This document shows, piece by piece, positions 1 to 10,669 of a DNA stretch of 64,000 bases. Made by a program: the position numbers and the translations under genes. The stretch's first letter is position 1. Every line of letters begins with the position of its first letter. Where the stretch lies: assembly GCF_012273895.1 (NCBI RefSeq), contig NC_052121.1, positions 124,001-188,000 on the forward strand. Reading direction: 5' to 3'. The stretch comes from Zerene cesonia (Eukaryota > Arthropoda > Insecta > Lepidoptera > Pieridae). A model generated the notes under the pieces. That model ran no database searches. It saw only the letters and a list, made by a program, of their open reading frames with translations, and had not been told where the DNA came from.

Positions 1-349
1 AACGCTAAATTTCAAGATTTTCGAGGGATCAAGTTTTGTAAAGAAAAGATTTAATAAAAGCAGCAGTAGTGATGAATTTTCGGCGCTGTTTCACGTTGAA
101 AGGACTTTTGTCTGTTGCAGACAAAGCTATCGAAAATAGTAATATAATAATGGAACTTGTATTCCTTTAAATTTTTGTCTGCATTTTAATATATTGTGAT
201 ATTATGAAATATATTGGATATGTTTCTAGATATTTCAAATTGCTTTATTCAAATGCCACCTCGATCGACTATTTGATATTTCTAAAGAAATTGCTCCTTT
301 TATTTGTATTGAAAATTGTCATATTAATTTAATATATTCTACAATACAT

Positions 350-495
350 ATACTGGCTGTGTCGCGCGGCTTCACCCGCGGATCACTATTTTCTGTGTCA
401 TTCTGTTACATAAGCTACATCGTTGTCATGTATCATATTGTTCAGTGGCTCTTGCGTGAATGAGTAACACACATACATTCACACATATATATATA
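350..495 (+). repeat. Degenerate 'CCGCGG' family repeat (family C)
   Basis: It opens with 'ggctgtgtcgcgcggcttc', the usual GC-rich head of this family. A 'ttcagtggctcttgcgtgaat' block and 'acacacatacattcacac' follow, corresponding to the 'atcggttcagtagtttttgc' and AC-rich blocks of the better copies at 7340 and 45950. The class (RTE-like LINE tail, SINE or Helitron-like) is not settled by the sequence. Confidence 0.5.
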
Positions 496-569
496 AATTC
501 TCATAAAATATTTTTTTTGGCTTCTAATGAACCTGGGTCATGTTTGTTGTCCGATCGTTCTACACATTT

Positions 570-739
570 AAAGGTATAAAATTTCCCACCAAATTGGTAA
601 TTTTTTATGACCTTAAACTCTGAGTCGAATTTTTTCCGATATCAAAATGATTAAGAGTTTTGAGTGAAGTTGAAGAGTCCATAGTATTTTTTTTAATAAT
701 TATACCAATTTTCAGCTGGATGGGAAATTTTATATCTTT
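570..739. mobile_element. Fold-back MITE-like element, about 170 bp
   Basis: The left arm AAAGGTATAAAATTTCCC (570-587) and the reverse complement of the right arm AAAGATATAAAATTTCCC (722-739) differ at one base. Pairing resumes inside with AAATTGGTAAT against AAATTGGTATAAT. There is no coding capacity. The palindromic structure fits a non-autonomous DNA transposon; no clear target-site duplication was found. Confidence 0.5.
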
Positions 740-744
740 GAATT

Positions 745-1504
745 TGTCCACCGACTGGTCACACTTATTTTATGGGGTAATTTGATTGGAATGTGACTTA
801 GGTTTCTTCACAGTAATGACGAATTGTCCGACGATGTTCTGACGTATCACTATATTTTAATTAATGTTGCCAATGCCTTTCCAAATTATTCTTAAATCGT
901 AAATTTTTTTTCAGTTTCTGACCAATTTGTGAGTCCAAACATTTTCAATTACAACATTTTTCAAGTCTGTAAAAATCTCAGACAATTTAATTATTTCTGA
1001 GTTATTAATAATAGTACACTGTAACAGTATATTGTATAAATTACAAACCATTAAACCGGCCAAATTGAATTCTTAATAAACCTCAAAATTGTACTTTTTC
1101 CGCCATTAATTCATTGTGTGATTAAAGCATTCCTTTGTACGTTAATATTAATTATATTTCTTTAAATCCGAGGGAGATTTAAAGAAATTTGGTATCTTGA
1201 GAGCAGCTATTATAATGTTACGTCACTCAAATGTTACCTAATGGATCTTCTTTCAGGTTCTTTGATCGAATTTTATTTATTTACTTTGATGTTTATATGA
1301 TTTTTTTGGGAATGATGTTAAATTATAGTATGATATTGAGTTATGAGATCACCTAATCATAGCAATCTATTTGAAAAGCATTTGTTTACTTATTTTTTGA
1401 GTAATTTGATATGTAATTTGATATGAATATTATATGAAAGCGATGTAGCTGTTTCGTGAACTTATAAATTGTGTATCGATATATTGATACTGCAAAACAA
1501 GCAG
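745..1504. other. AT-rich stretch without gene
   Basis: Only unstructured AT-rich DNA is seen. The sequence 'ttctttcag' near 1249-1257 resembles a splice acceptor but has no open frame after it. Confidence 0.5.
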
Positions 1505-1575
1505 GGCGAACCACCAGCTCCTTTGCCAGAGCTGGTGGTTCGCCAGATGGTAAACGATCACTACCGCCCATAAAT
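1505..1575. repeat. Inverted duplicate of family B retroposon ends (16-bp hairpin)
   Basis: GGCGAACCACCAGCTC (1505-1520) and its exact reverse complement (1529-1544) are separated by 8 bases. The right arm continues into 'cagatggtaaacgatcactaccgccc', which is the 3' module of family B (compare 59380). Two partial copies are therefore joined head to head, or the tip of one copy was inverted and duplicated. Confidence 0.6.
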
Positions 1576-1879
1576 TTTCTGTGTACTGAGAAATATATTT
1601 GCAATATGTCTGGTTAAAGGGCGCCTTAGGGCTCTCGTAAATTTTATGATAATTATGCATTTATAGTGATACAGACTTAAAATTAAGGAGGTTAACAGTT
1701 ATCACACGTCCGCTATGAACTGTTTTATAAAAAAAAAAAAAATTAAGGGCGCCTAAAGGGTTTCGCTGCATTTGTGTGTGAAATTTGGCAAGAGTTGTTA
1801 GCAGACGTTTACTAAAAATAAGTTTACGTGACAAGCCTGGCGAACACAGCTCACAAAATTTGCGTGAATGTTCTAAGGT

Positions 1880-2189
1880 CATCTTTCATCATCAGCTCAT
1901 ATATGTTCCCACTGCTGGGACACAGGCCTCCTATGAGTGTTCAGGCCATAATCCACCACGCTGGCCAAGTGCGGGTTGGCAGATGTCACATGCCGTCAAA
2001 CTTTTAATTCTTGGACATGCCGGTTTCCTCACGATGTTTTCCTTCACCGTGAAAGCAGTGGTGATGTTATCTACATGCGCAGATAAATTGAAAAATCAAT
2101 TTATTTCCTGCACGCTCGCCCGGTCTCGAACCCCGACTTATCGATTTTGAAGTCCGAGGTTCTCACCACTGAGCCACCACTGCTTTTTG
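1880..2189 (-). mobile_element. Full-length tRNA-derived SINE with 11-bp target-site duplication
   Basis: Read on the - strand, TGGCTCAGTGG (2176-2166) is a perfect RNA polymerase III A box. GGTTCGAGACC (2132-2122) is a B box with one mismatch. A unique body follows and the element ends in a GATGATG-type tail near 1890. TGTTCTAAGGT flanks both sides (1869-1879 and 2190-2200), the signature of target-primed insertion. Shorter copies of the same family lie at 33871, 44946 and 47355. The body block 'ccagcagtgggaacat' is shared by the copies that retain the 3' half. Confidence 0.8.
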
Positions 2190-2200
2190 TGTTCTAAGGT

Positions 2201-3744
2201 ATCTTGTTTTTATTACAATAATATTATGTTTCGTAATTACTATGATGTATAGGTAATATATCATACTTATTGCGTGGAGTTATTGAAATATTTATATGTA
2301 CTTTGTGTTGGGACAGGAATTCCCATGAGAAGTTTTTTTGGCTACGCGGACAGTCACCCGAGATGGTGCGGGCCAAGCCTCATATTATCTAACTTTTGTT
2401 CACACAATTGTAAAAGTTTCATTATAATTTTCACGCATGAACAGGGCAAGAGATGTGTAAGAATTTCGCTGCACCGTTTGTAACCTGGGAAACAATTTGG
2501 AACTAAAATTAGGGAAGAAGTGTAGTTCTGTACGAATTAATTCTGCAAGTAAAAGCAGACATTGTACGTCGCTCGCGGCGCTGGAATAGTGGCAGTGGAA
2601 TGAATGGTGTTTCTGGGAAATTGCAATGTTTGTAGTAAATTCCATCTGACCCCAATTAGCATCTATATTCTATAGAACTGGTGATTAGATGGAACTAGAC
2701 CAGAGCTCTTTAATTTGGTTGACTCATGAACAAAGGTAGTATATATAAGTATTTTTCAGTAGATATGTTTGCTAATTTCCAAGAAAATGTTTGCGCGGAC
2801 TGTGTTGTTACGTAACAGAACTTGAAAAAGATATGAAATGTAACATTAATACAAGTACATAATGTCATTATGAAATGAATATGAAAATAACGTGTAAATT
2901 GCGGAGCGCAGGTGACAACTTATTTGAATGTTTGCAATCGTTATAGATAGGAAAAGGGGACCCACCTCTTTTTCTTCCTTTCGTAATCCTGCAAGTGACA
3001 TATAATATAAATTTCCAAATCGACTTTGTAAGTAATTTCTTTTACGGCGTGGTGTTTCGAAGGTACATAAAATTATAATAAATGCATTATCGTTATAAAT
3101 GTTTGCTATCGAAACACGTTATCCTTGTTTCTTTTTTTTAAGTGTAATGGTCAAATTGTGTTTATTTGTTTGTTTTTCTTTCACGCTGCAACAGAGCGAT
3201 TGAATAATTGTTGTGTTGAGAGATAGTATATACAGGAGACTTAACAGGCATATAGGCTATTTTTACGTCGGCTAAACAACTCATTCCCATAGGAATTTCC
3301 TTTGACCATTGGTACAAGCCGTGGGAAACAGACAGTTTTAATATAATAAGCGTAGCAAGAAAGAATCTTTATTTAAATACAACCGTAAAATGAGAGGAAT
3401 GTCTACAAAATATGTAATAATCCACCTTAAAGCTCTTCTTAGTAATTAGATGTAATCTTCGGTGTTCTTACGAGTATAATTAAATACCATTTAATTCCGA
3501 CCGCAGGCGCTTAGCGGAGGGTGCGTGATATAACATCCGTTGCTGTCAGTCTGTGACTCACTCGGGTTTGATTAAATTTGTATATTATTAAACATTATTG
3601 TTATAGTGTTACGTATTATGTATTCATTGGAAAAACAAACAAAAATGTAAATTCACTAAGGTTAATAAATTATTTGTTTATTAATTCTCTTCTTATTTGT
3701 TTCTATGCGTATTGAATCGGAATGAATAATTCATTTTATTTGGT
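2201..3744. other. AT-rich stretch without gene
   Basis: No coding frame, RNA gene or convincing repeat is seen. A locally GC-richer patch near 2335-2370 ('gcggacagtcacccgag') may be an old repeat fragment. Confidence 0.45.
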
Positions 3745-3754
3745 CCCCACTTAG

Positions 3755-3790
3755 TCCCCACTGGGAATCGAACCCAGGATAGCTCGTCTC
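3755..3790 (-). repeat. tRNA T-arm fragment of an old SINE
   Basis: On the - strand CTGGG-TTCGATT-CCCAG (3777-3761) forms a perfect 5-bp T-stem with a 7-base loop and includes a perfect B box GGTTCGATTCC. No A box, D-arm or acceptor stem can be placed around it, so it is not a tRNA gene. It is best explained as a 5'-truncated or decayed tRNA-derived SINE. Confidence 0.5.
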
Positions 3791-3800
3791 TGCTGGCTAT

Positions 3801-5437
3801 TGTATTTTATATTTTTTTATTTGGTATAAATATTGGTAGTTATACATTAAATTATACAATAAAATTCACAAATGTAGTACCCACGGCATTATCCTTTACG
3901 ATAGCAATCGGTTAAAAAGTAGTATTATTTTGTATAGAATTTAACTTAACACTAGTGACTAGAGAGTAGAAGTTAGGTAAGTAGCAGATTTTAATCTAGT
4001 TTCTCCTATAGGCACCAAATTGAGAATTTGTGCAGGAATTTTACTAGAAATTCAGTTTATGTTATGTTTGCGCTTAAGAGCTGTTGTTGAAGACAGGCCT
4101 ACGCTAAAAGCGGTAGTTAGTTTAGGCTTCACGGCGGACGTGCGCCGAATACCGGCCATGTTTTTCTATGATGGGAGGAAACGGGTTCGGAATAGACAAC
4201 GTTGTAAGTGCAAATATAGCTATATATAAAAATTATAATATAAGTGTGATAGAGATCAGAACAGAATCCAATAGAACAGAGGTTCTAATGGATATGTATC
4301 TAATTCCTAAAATCACTTATTGAATAAAAAAGCTCATGAATTATGCCTTTCATTTACAAATCTCTTTAGTTAAAAATCAAATTGGGCTTTATTATCTTCA
4401 CATACTTTTACGATCTTGTAAATTTTATGTTTAGTTTTTTTTTACATACATCCTTATTTAACGAAACTTTGTTATATCGGCTATCTCATCATGTTTCGTT
4501 TAACGATCTATATTCTCTATTATTAAATAATATAAGTTTGCAATAATAACAGTAAAGTACATTTATAACGAAAAGATGGTGTACCTTCTTCCACCGTCTT
4601 TTCGAAATCTCACCATAGAAAGTTGTAAGTATTTTGAATATATCGCAATGCCAAATTTTTTACACGATTGATTAGCTTTACCTGTATATTACCAACTCTT
4701 TTACACTCGATTTGGACCCACGATAAACAGACAGATTCAATTTCGATTAGGACACTAAATGATCGGTTGTACACAATAATAAATTCATGTGTTTATCTTA
4801 TTCTCTACGATCGTCAGGATATAAATATTTCCTTACGTATATTCTGTACAAGAGATACTTGTGGAAAGTATTTTTTTTTAGCATTTCAGTAAATTTTTAT
4901 TCACAAAATATTCAAAGGTGTCTGTCATTTGCACTTTGCGTAGTGCCGCTATTTCGATGTGGTGATCATTCACTTTGAAAATATTCGAGTTGCGGAAATA
5001 ATAGCTATGGACATAAATCTCGGGAATTACGCGTGTTTTGCGAAACTATTTTTATCGTGTGCTATATTGAAATAGTTTTTTTCGAGCTTGCATAATATTA
5101 CACTTTTGTGTTAGTTGACTGTGTATATTCGTAATAAAAATAATAATTAATTATCAATTTTGAATATAGACGTATAAGAAATTATTCATCTTCGTTCAAA
5201 GTAATACAGAATTTCATTTTTATTTTTCAGTACAAACTGTCATGTTCGTAAGCAAAGAAATAATACCTAAAATTAAATAAATGCCTTTTGATTTTATTAC
5301 ATAAATTAGGCAATAAGTTGTCAGAACGGGTTTTGTTACAATACATGAAAAGTAAATCAGTTTTAATTAATATATTGAACATGACGAGTTCTGACATTTC
5401 CACTGACTTTCCCCAATATAATGTCGAAATGTCGTGT
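3801..5437. other. Region upstream of the candidate promoter
   Basis: Mostly AT-rich. 4080-4200 is GC-richer ('cacggcggacgtgcgccg') and unexplained. A pyrimidine-rich acceptor-like 'ttttatttttcag' ends near 5230 with no open frame after it. No gene is supported. Confidence 0.4.
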
Positions 5438-5550
5438 CGTAGGCGTTGCTACGGAGGATCTACGTTTTACGGCGCTACATGCTACGGTGCTACGAGAGTA
5501 CTGAGTAGTCTGAGTTCAGTTCGCGCTGAGCGCTCGTAGAGTGTGGACAG
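5438..5550 (+). promoter_or_regulatory. TATA-less Inr/DPE core promoter with upstream CTACG cluster
   Basis: TCAGTT at 5516-5521 matches the arthropod initiator consensus TCAKTY, giving A+1 at 5518. GGACA at 5545-5549 lies at exactly +28 to +32 and fits the downstream promoter element core RGWYV at all five positions. No TATA box is seen 25-35 bases upstream. The 57 bases from 5438 to 5494 hold four CTACG, one CTACA and one reverse-complement CGTAG, in a block clearly richer in G+C than its surroundings. A strong splice donor about 195 bases downstream supports transcription to the right. The motif matches and their spacing are seen directly; promoter function is inferred. Inr/DPE promoters without TATA are common at insect developmental genes. 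Confidence 0.6.
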
Positions 5551-5714
5551 GTGTTTAGTTGACGACTAACGAAACTTTATACGACAACTCGTGTATAGGA
5601 TAATATTATATGACCAGTACATTGGTATTCGAATTTAGATGTGTTTAAACTGTTTTTGATTTGTGCTTATTGACTGTTTGTGTACTTATTACTGATTGCT
5701 GTAGAAGTTGCGAG
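5518..5714 (+). other. Candidate noncoding first exon (5' UTR) with strong splice donor
   Basis: This 197-nt segment runs from the predicted start site to GAG|GTAAGT, with the intron beginning at 5715; the donor matches the consensus from -2 to +6. The two ATGs read only briefly before stops (12 and 6 codons), so the exon looks like 5' UTR with small upstream ORFs. The intron starts with a T-rich stretch. The gene it belongs to cannot be identified because no convincing downstream coding exon lies in the remaining 58 kb. A very long first intron would be in keeping with a developmental or neural gene, but that is inference. Chance co-occurrence of promoter motifs and donor remains possible. 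Confidence 0.5.
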
Positions 5715-7339
5715 GTAAGTTTTCGTTTTTTTCTTATATTAAGTACTGTCTGTAATAATACACTTTTTTATTTGAGAAGTATTGAACAAATGTCTTTGAA
5801 ACTAGTTTTCAGTTTTAGCTGCTAACTTTTATTGCGTCGGAAATGTAAATTTTTTAACGGTAAAAAATACATTTAAGTTAGTTTGTCCAAAATGCTATTG
5901 AAATACTTAGTATGGTATATACCAAACTGTTCAATATTAAAAAATATGATAAGTAATTGATTTATCATTGATTGCTCATTAAAATTACTACAATTAGTTC
6001 CAGCTCAAAACTTATTGTCGCAATTTTGTCATAGAAAATATAAAAAAGAAATTCTTGATGTTTTTACTTAAATTTCAAAAAATTCTCATAATAATCACAT
6101 CGACGTTATCGTACACTCTGTCTTTGGCGGATACAAAAAAAAAAAAATGGAATATGTACTTAATTGTATTAAGATTTTTCATCCATGTAGTTTACTACAC
6201 ATCTTTCTTTAGTGAATCCAAGTATACCCAATTTAAAGTTTTCATTTTCAGCGAAATAATTTTTCGATCAGTTATTAGTCAAATCAAAACCATAATTTAT
6301 GCTCAATATCGCATTAATTAATTTAAAAAAGCAGCGAACACGGAAAATATTTGAAAGCGTATAATTTCAACAATCTAATAATTAAGGATAATGCTGAATA
6401 CTGAAGTTTCTTCATCTCGCAACTCAGCATTATTACAATGATTTGATTGATTCTCAGCCGCGGCGTCGCGCTGAATAAATTATGTTCAAATTATCGTACC
6501 GTCTCCTGTTACCTGCTACTGAACTTTTGTTGCTGATAGTGAAAGTTTGTAATATCATTTATGTATTGGAATTTAAAACATTCGATACAATTTGTACTTA
6601 TAACGTCTTGTGTCCGTTTTTGTGTTTTATTTGGAGAATTTTTTTTTAAGGGTCTAGGAGTATATAATATGCCTTGTTTTTATATGCATGACGAAATGTT
6701 TTTTTTTTATGTAAGTAAAGAAGCAGGTGGGCTAACTGATGTTAAATGGTTAACAATATAGCTAAAAGCGACATTATAATTGAATTTCTTAGCAACGTTC
6801 ATACGATATCAATTTAATTTCCATAAAGCTACATAATACGTTAACTTATAAGTCATAATTAATCATCCGATAATTACGTAAGCTTCCCGAAAGTTATCTA
6901 ATCTAATTTAAAAAGGTTATATCTAGCATTTGTATAATATTTTTTAATATTACTCGATGTTATTGTATCGGGCAATATCTACATCCGCTCCAGGCTACGC
7001 TTGCGATAAGTGTACATGTCGCTGTCAGTTGCAGTTTATCTGCTGGGCTGAAACTTGTGTTTCCGCTGACATGCCGCTCGACACGCTACACTCATGACTA
7101 TGGAAATCTGTGGAGTCATGTTGTGAGTATGGATATTGGTATGAGTTGTGTATTTATACATGCGAAGGGATAGAATTCTTTTCTAATGTTGCGGTTGTGG
7201 GTTTGTAGATCTGACAAGGCCGCTTTATATGAGTCAGTTTTTATTCTTATTGGTTTTTAAAATATAGATGCAAATGTAATAAGATAATAACAGTATGTGT
7301 CTCGGAATATATTAGTTGTAAGGTATGTTTTTATTAAGA
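5715..7339 (+). other. Presumed start of the first intron
   Basis: It starts with GTAAGT and a T-rich run. No coding exon is evident. A GC-richer patch at 6985-7100 holds a TCAGTT, but without a DPE at the required spacing. Confidence 0.35.
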
Positions 7340-7550
7340 ACTAGCTGCGCCCCGCGGTTTCACGCGGCTTTCAAGTCCGTATTCCGTAGGAATATCGGGA
7401 TATAAAGTTACCAATATGTTATTCCAGTTGTCCAGCTATCTACGTACCAAATTTCATTGCAATCGGTTCAGTAGTTTTTGCGTGAAGTAGCAAAAAACAC
7501 ACACACGTCATCACAAACTTTCGCATTTATAATGTTAAGTAGGATAGGAT
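7340..7550 (+). repeat. Family C repeat, nearly complete
   Basis: The head 'actagctgcgccccgcgg' is followed by 'ccgtaggaatatcgggat', then 'aaatttcattgcaatcggt' and 'tcagtagtttttgcgtga', and the end 'tttcgcatttataatgt-taagtaggat'. The order matches the copy at 45950. The sequence just downstream (7545-7602) repeats GTAGGAT/ATCCTAC in both orientations. Confidence 0.65.
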
Positions 7551-8616
7551 TGTTAGTAGATACTACTAAAGTTAGTACATCCTACTAATCCTACGTGTAG
7601 GATTCACTGAACTTTATTTAAATCTTTAGGAATTGATATAGTTTGTATCGAAACAGATTATTTAGTGATAAGAATGTAGACAAGGGATAAAGAATGGTTC
7701 TTTATTGGAAGGGAAATGGACGGTAATGTCTGATATTTAATACAAGTGCGGGTGAAAACACGATAAGCCGGAACATGATAATTTATAGATATCTCGTTCC
7801 ATTGATATTAATTTTAACAACTGCATTATTGTTCTATATTTGGTCACCAATTAAAAAAATAAAAAAATTCCGTTCCACGGCATCGATGAAAAATGTGAAT
7901 GCCATTTTTAACAGAGAATAATATGCCATGAATTGAGTTTCCGCTTCCGACGGGATATCGTTAAAATCCCAATTAAGGGGCCATTGTAGGTATAATATGA
8001 AAAATCTTTTTTTTTAATTTGTGAAGTTCTGCTCTAAATTAAGGAAAAAGGAAACATTTATACTTTTTGAATGATTCTGTAATACAATTATATTGATATG
8101 TAATTTTTTTACATTCGATTGTGATCGCTTCACGGCGAGCGTGAATAGATAAATCACACACAAGAAAATATTGAGGAAAATCAGCTAAAAAGCGAAAAAT
8201 ATCTCGTAACACACACTACAAGTAATTGTAATTCGGATCACTGAATTCAGAGCAAGTGTGAAGTCCAACATTACGTCGCATTGTGGAGTTTGCAGGGAAG
8301 TGAGAGCGAACTGGTGCTAAAGCCCTCAAGTTCGCGGCGGCAACTTGCCGTGTAATTAGACCTAGTTGTTACTCGTGCTAAGAAAAACTTTGCCTAATTT
8401 TAGGTTGCTTGGGTTGTTGTGTCGCAAGAAAACTGACACTTTGTAAAAACGTGGTATATAAATGTATTTATGAATATTATGTTAAAATATTATTAATATT
8501 TTTAAACAAATTTCATAATACGTTTGTATATTAGATTAGTCTAACGGGAAAATTAAGAGTATGACGTGATATTGTACTGCAAGATAAACTTGAGATATAT
8601 TTTAAGTTATGCATAT
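7551..8616. other. AT-rich stretch without gene, ends at assembly gap
   Basis: No coding frame is supported. 8280-8360 is somewhat GC-richer. Close to the gap a - strand acceptor-like 'tttatcttgcag' could belong to the pseudogene on the other side, but no matching frame follows. Confidence 0.35.
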
Positions 8617-9616
8617 NNNNNNNNNNNNNNNNNNNNNNNNNNNNNNNNNNNNNNNNNNNNNNNNNNNNNNNNNNNNNNNNNNNNNNNNNNNNNNNNNNNN
8701 NNNNNNNNNNNNNNNNNNNNNNNNNNNNNNNNNNNNNNNNNNNNNNNNNNNNNNNNNNNNNNNNNNNNNNNNNNNNNNNNNNNNNNNNNNNNNNNNNNNN
8801 NNNNNNNNNNNNNNNNNNNNNNNNNNNNNNNNNNNNNNNNNNNNNNNNNNNNNNNNNNNNNNNNNNNNNNNNNNNNNNNNNNNNNNNNNNNNNNNNNNNN
8901 NNNNNNNNNNNNNNNNNNNNNNNNNNNNNNNNNNNNNNNNNNNNNNNNNNNNNNNNNNNNNNNNNNNNNNNNNNNNNNNNNNNNNNNNNNNNNNNNNNNN
9001 NNNNNNNNNNNNNNNNNNNNNNNNNNNNNNNNNNNNNNNNNNNNNNNNNNNNNNNNNNNNNNNNNNNNNNNNNNNNNNNNNNNNNNNNNNNNNNNNNNNN
9101 NNNNNNNNNNNNNNNNNNNNNNNNNNNNNNNNNNNNNNNNNNNNNNNNNNNNNNNNNNNNNNNNNNNNNNNNNNNNNNNNNNNNNNNNNNNNNNNNNNNN
9201 NNNNNNNNNNNNNNNNNNNNNNNNNNNNNNNNNNNNNNNNNNNNNNNNNNNNNNNNNNNNNNNNNNNNNNNNNNNNNNNNNNNNNNNNNNNNNNNNNNNN
9301 NNNNNNNNNNNNNNNNNNNNNNNNNNNNNNNNNNNNNNNNNNNNNNNNNNNNNNNNNNNNNNNNNNNNNNNNNNNNNNNNNNNNNNNNNNNNNNNNNNNN
9401 NNNNNNNNNNNNNNNNNNNNNNNNNNNNNNNNNNNNNNNNNNNNNNNNNNNNNNNNNNNNNNNNNNNNNNNNNNNNNNNNNNNNNNNNNNNNNNNNNNNN
9501 NNNNNNNNNNNNNNNNNNNNNNNNNNNNNNNNNNNNNNNNNNNNNNNNNNNNNNNNNNNNNNNNNNNNNNNNNNNNNNNNNNNNNNNNNNNNNNNNNNNN
9601 NNNNNNNNNNNNNNNN
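8617..9616. other. Assembly gap, 1000 N
   Basis: Exactly 1000 N, the same size as the other three gaps, so a placeholder of unknown true length. It removes the 3' part of the SWIM-type pseudogene. Confidence 0.98.
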
Positions 9617-10233
9617 AGTACCAATGCCTGATAATCGCGATTCTTTCCAATAGCAATCGACTTCTGTTGGTATCGGACCTTCACTTCTGCGATGGGTCCA
9701 CATAAGTAATGCTAATGCATGCTTGCTACCGCCTGTAGACATAATCTAAAAGATTTTATTGCTGATAACATCAAACAACTTAAATTTAATAGGAGTATAA
9801 ATTACCCGCGGAAGCTGCACAGTCATGGCATTGAACATCCTGAATTTTTCTTGACTTTTCATCAATAGTTAAAGTAACTGAATAAGCTTTACTCCGAACT
9901 CGGTGTTCTGGTCAGACCCGTCGTTTTACAATACAAATATTTTTTTACGGCTTAGTTGAACATAACCTATAGCTTTGTCGCCAGAACTCTCACGCGATGC
10001 TCTACAATTTATGAAATAAATTTTTTTTTAATTATATTTAATATGATGGTGAGTAGATACTTAAATATTTTTATTTATTATATTATTTTTTAACAGACTT
10101 ACTTGATGCCTTGGCACCTTGAACTTCAGCAGGTTTAAAGAGAACGTCATTTTAAAAAAAAATTGGTAATCATAAAAATACTAACATCAGGAATATTATC
10201 AGACTTTGCCTGAATAAATCCTTTATCACACAT
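9617..10233 (-). pseudogene. Broken, gap-truncated SWIM-type zinc-finger protein gene (multicopy arthropod family)
   Basis: Three exons can be read on the - strand. Exon 1 (10233-10103) starts at an ATG (MCDKGFIQAKSDNIPDV...) and ends at A|GTAAGT. A 103-nt intron ends at GAG (10000). Exon 2 (9999-9806) reads TSRESSGDKAIGYVQLSRK and later PEHRVRSKAYSVTLTIDEK, then QCHDCAASAG, ending G|GTAATT. A 73-nt intron ends CTACAG (9733). Exon 3 (9732-9617) reads GSKHALALLMWTHRRSE and CYWKESRLSGIGT up to the gap. Across the exon 2/3 junction the pattern is C-x2-C-x6-S-x-H, a SWIM-like zinc site whose third ligand, expected Cys, is Ser. Breaks are a one-base shift near the T9/A4 runs (about 10154-10166), another in an A7 run (about 9939-9945), and an in-frame TGA before PEHRV. 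From memory this resembles multicopy arthropod SWIM proteins, often with a YqaJ-like domain. The homopolymer shifts could be sequencing errors; the TGA is harder to dismiss. Confidence 0.6.
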
Positions 10234-10337
10234 AGCTAATCGGAATCAACTAACAACTCGTTTTATAGCAATAAATTTTCAATATTATTGTCTAGTCACG
10301 TATAAGCCGTACTGTTACGTACGTAGCTACAACATTA

Positions 10338-10385
10338 TGACGTCACAATTATGGTGACCAATCATGGTGCGTTTATAGTCACGTG
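10338..10385. promoter_or_regulatory. CRE, CCAAT and E-box cluster upstream of the SWIM-type pseudogene
   Basis: A perfect CRE palindrome TGACGTCA (10338-10345), a CCAAT pentamer (10358-10362) and an E-box CACGTG (10380-10385) lie within 48 bases. They begin 105 bases upstream of the predicted - strand ATG at 10233. This would suit a proximal promoter of the broken gene, but no initiator or TATA box was identified. The motifs are seen directly; any role is inferred. Confidence 0.3.
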
Positions 10386-10669
10386 ATATTTTTATAAGTT
10401 TGATCAATTTTAAATTGTTTATAATTTATTGAAAATTTTTTTTTTTAGTTTTTTACATCAAATATCAATATTATTAACAATAAAGTTTTAAAATACATGA
10501 AACAAATCAAAAAAAATTTTTTTTTCAAAAACCCAATTCAGAGTAAAAAGCGTGGGGTGCATTTTACTGTAGTTCATAACTATCCTCTCATAGATAGTTA
10601 CCAATGATGATTGTAATATTTAAAAATATTAAGCACCCCATTAAACTTACTATATTACTGTATTGCCCC

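Noticed and set aside
3755..3790. Possible tRNA gene
   Set aside because: Only the T-arm is present; no acceptor stem, D-arm or A box can be placed.
6985..7060. Second Inr-like promoter (TCAGTT in a GC-richer patch)
   Set aside because: No DPE at +28, no TATA box and no strong donor soon after.
8531..9742. ORFs of 340-403 codons across the first gap, and similar ones at 11307-12521 and 25182-26360
   Set aside because: Their length comes almost wholly from N bases read as open codons. Only the 9617-9732 part holds real coding similarity, described as the SWIM-type pseudogene.
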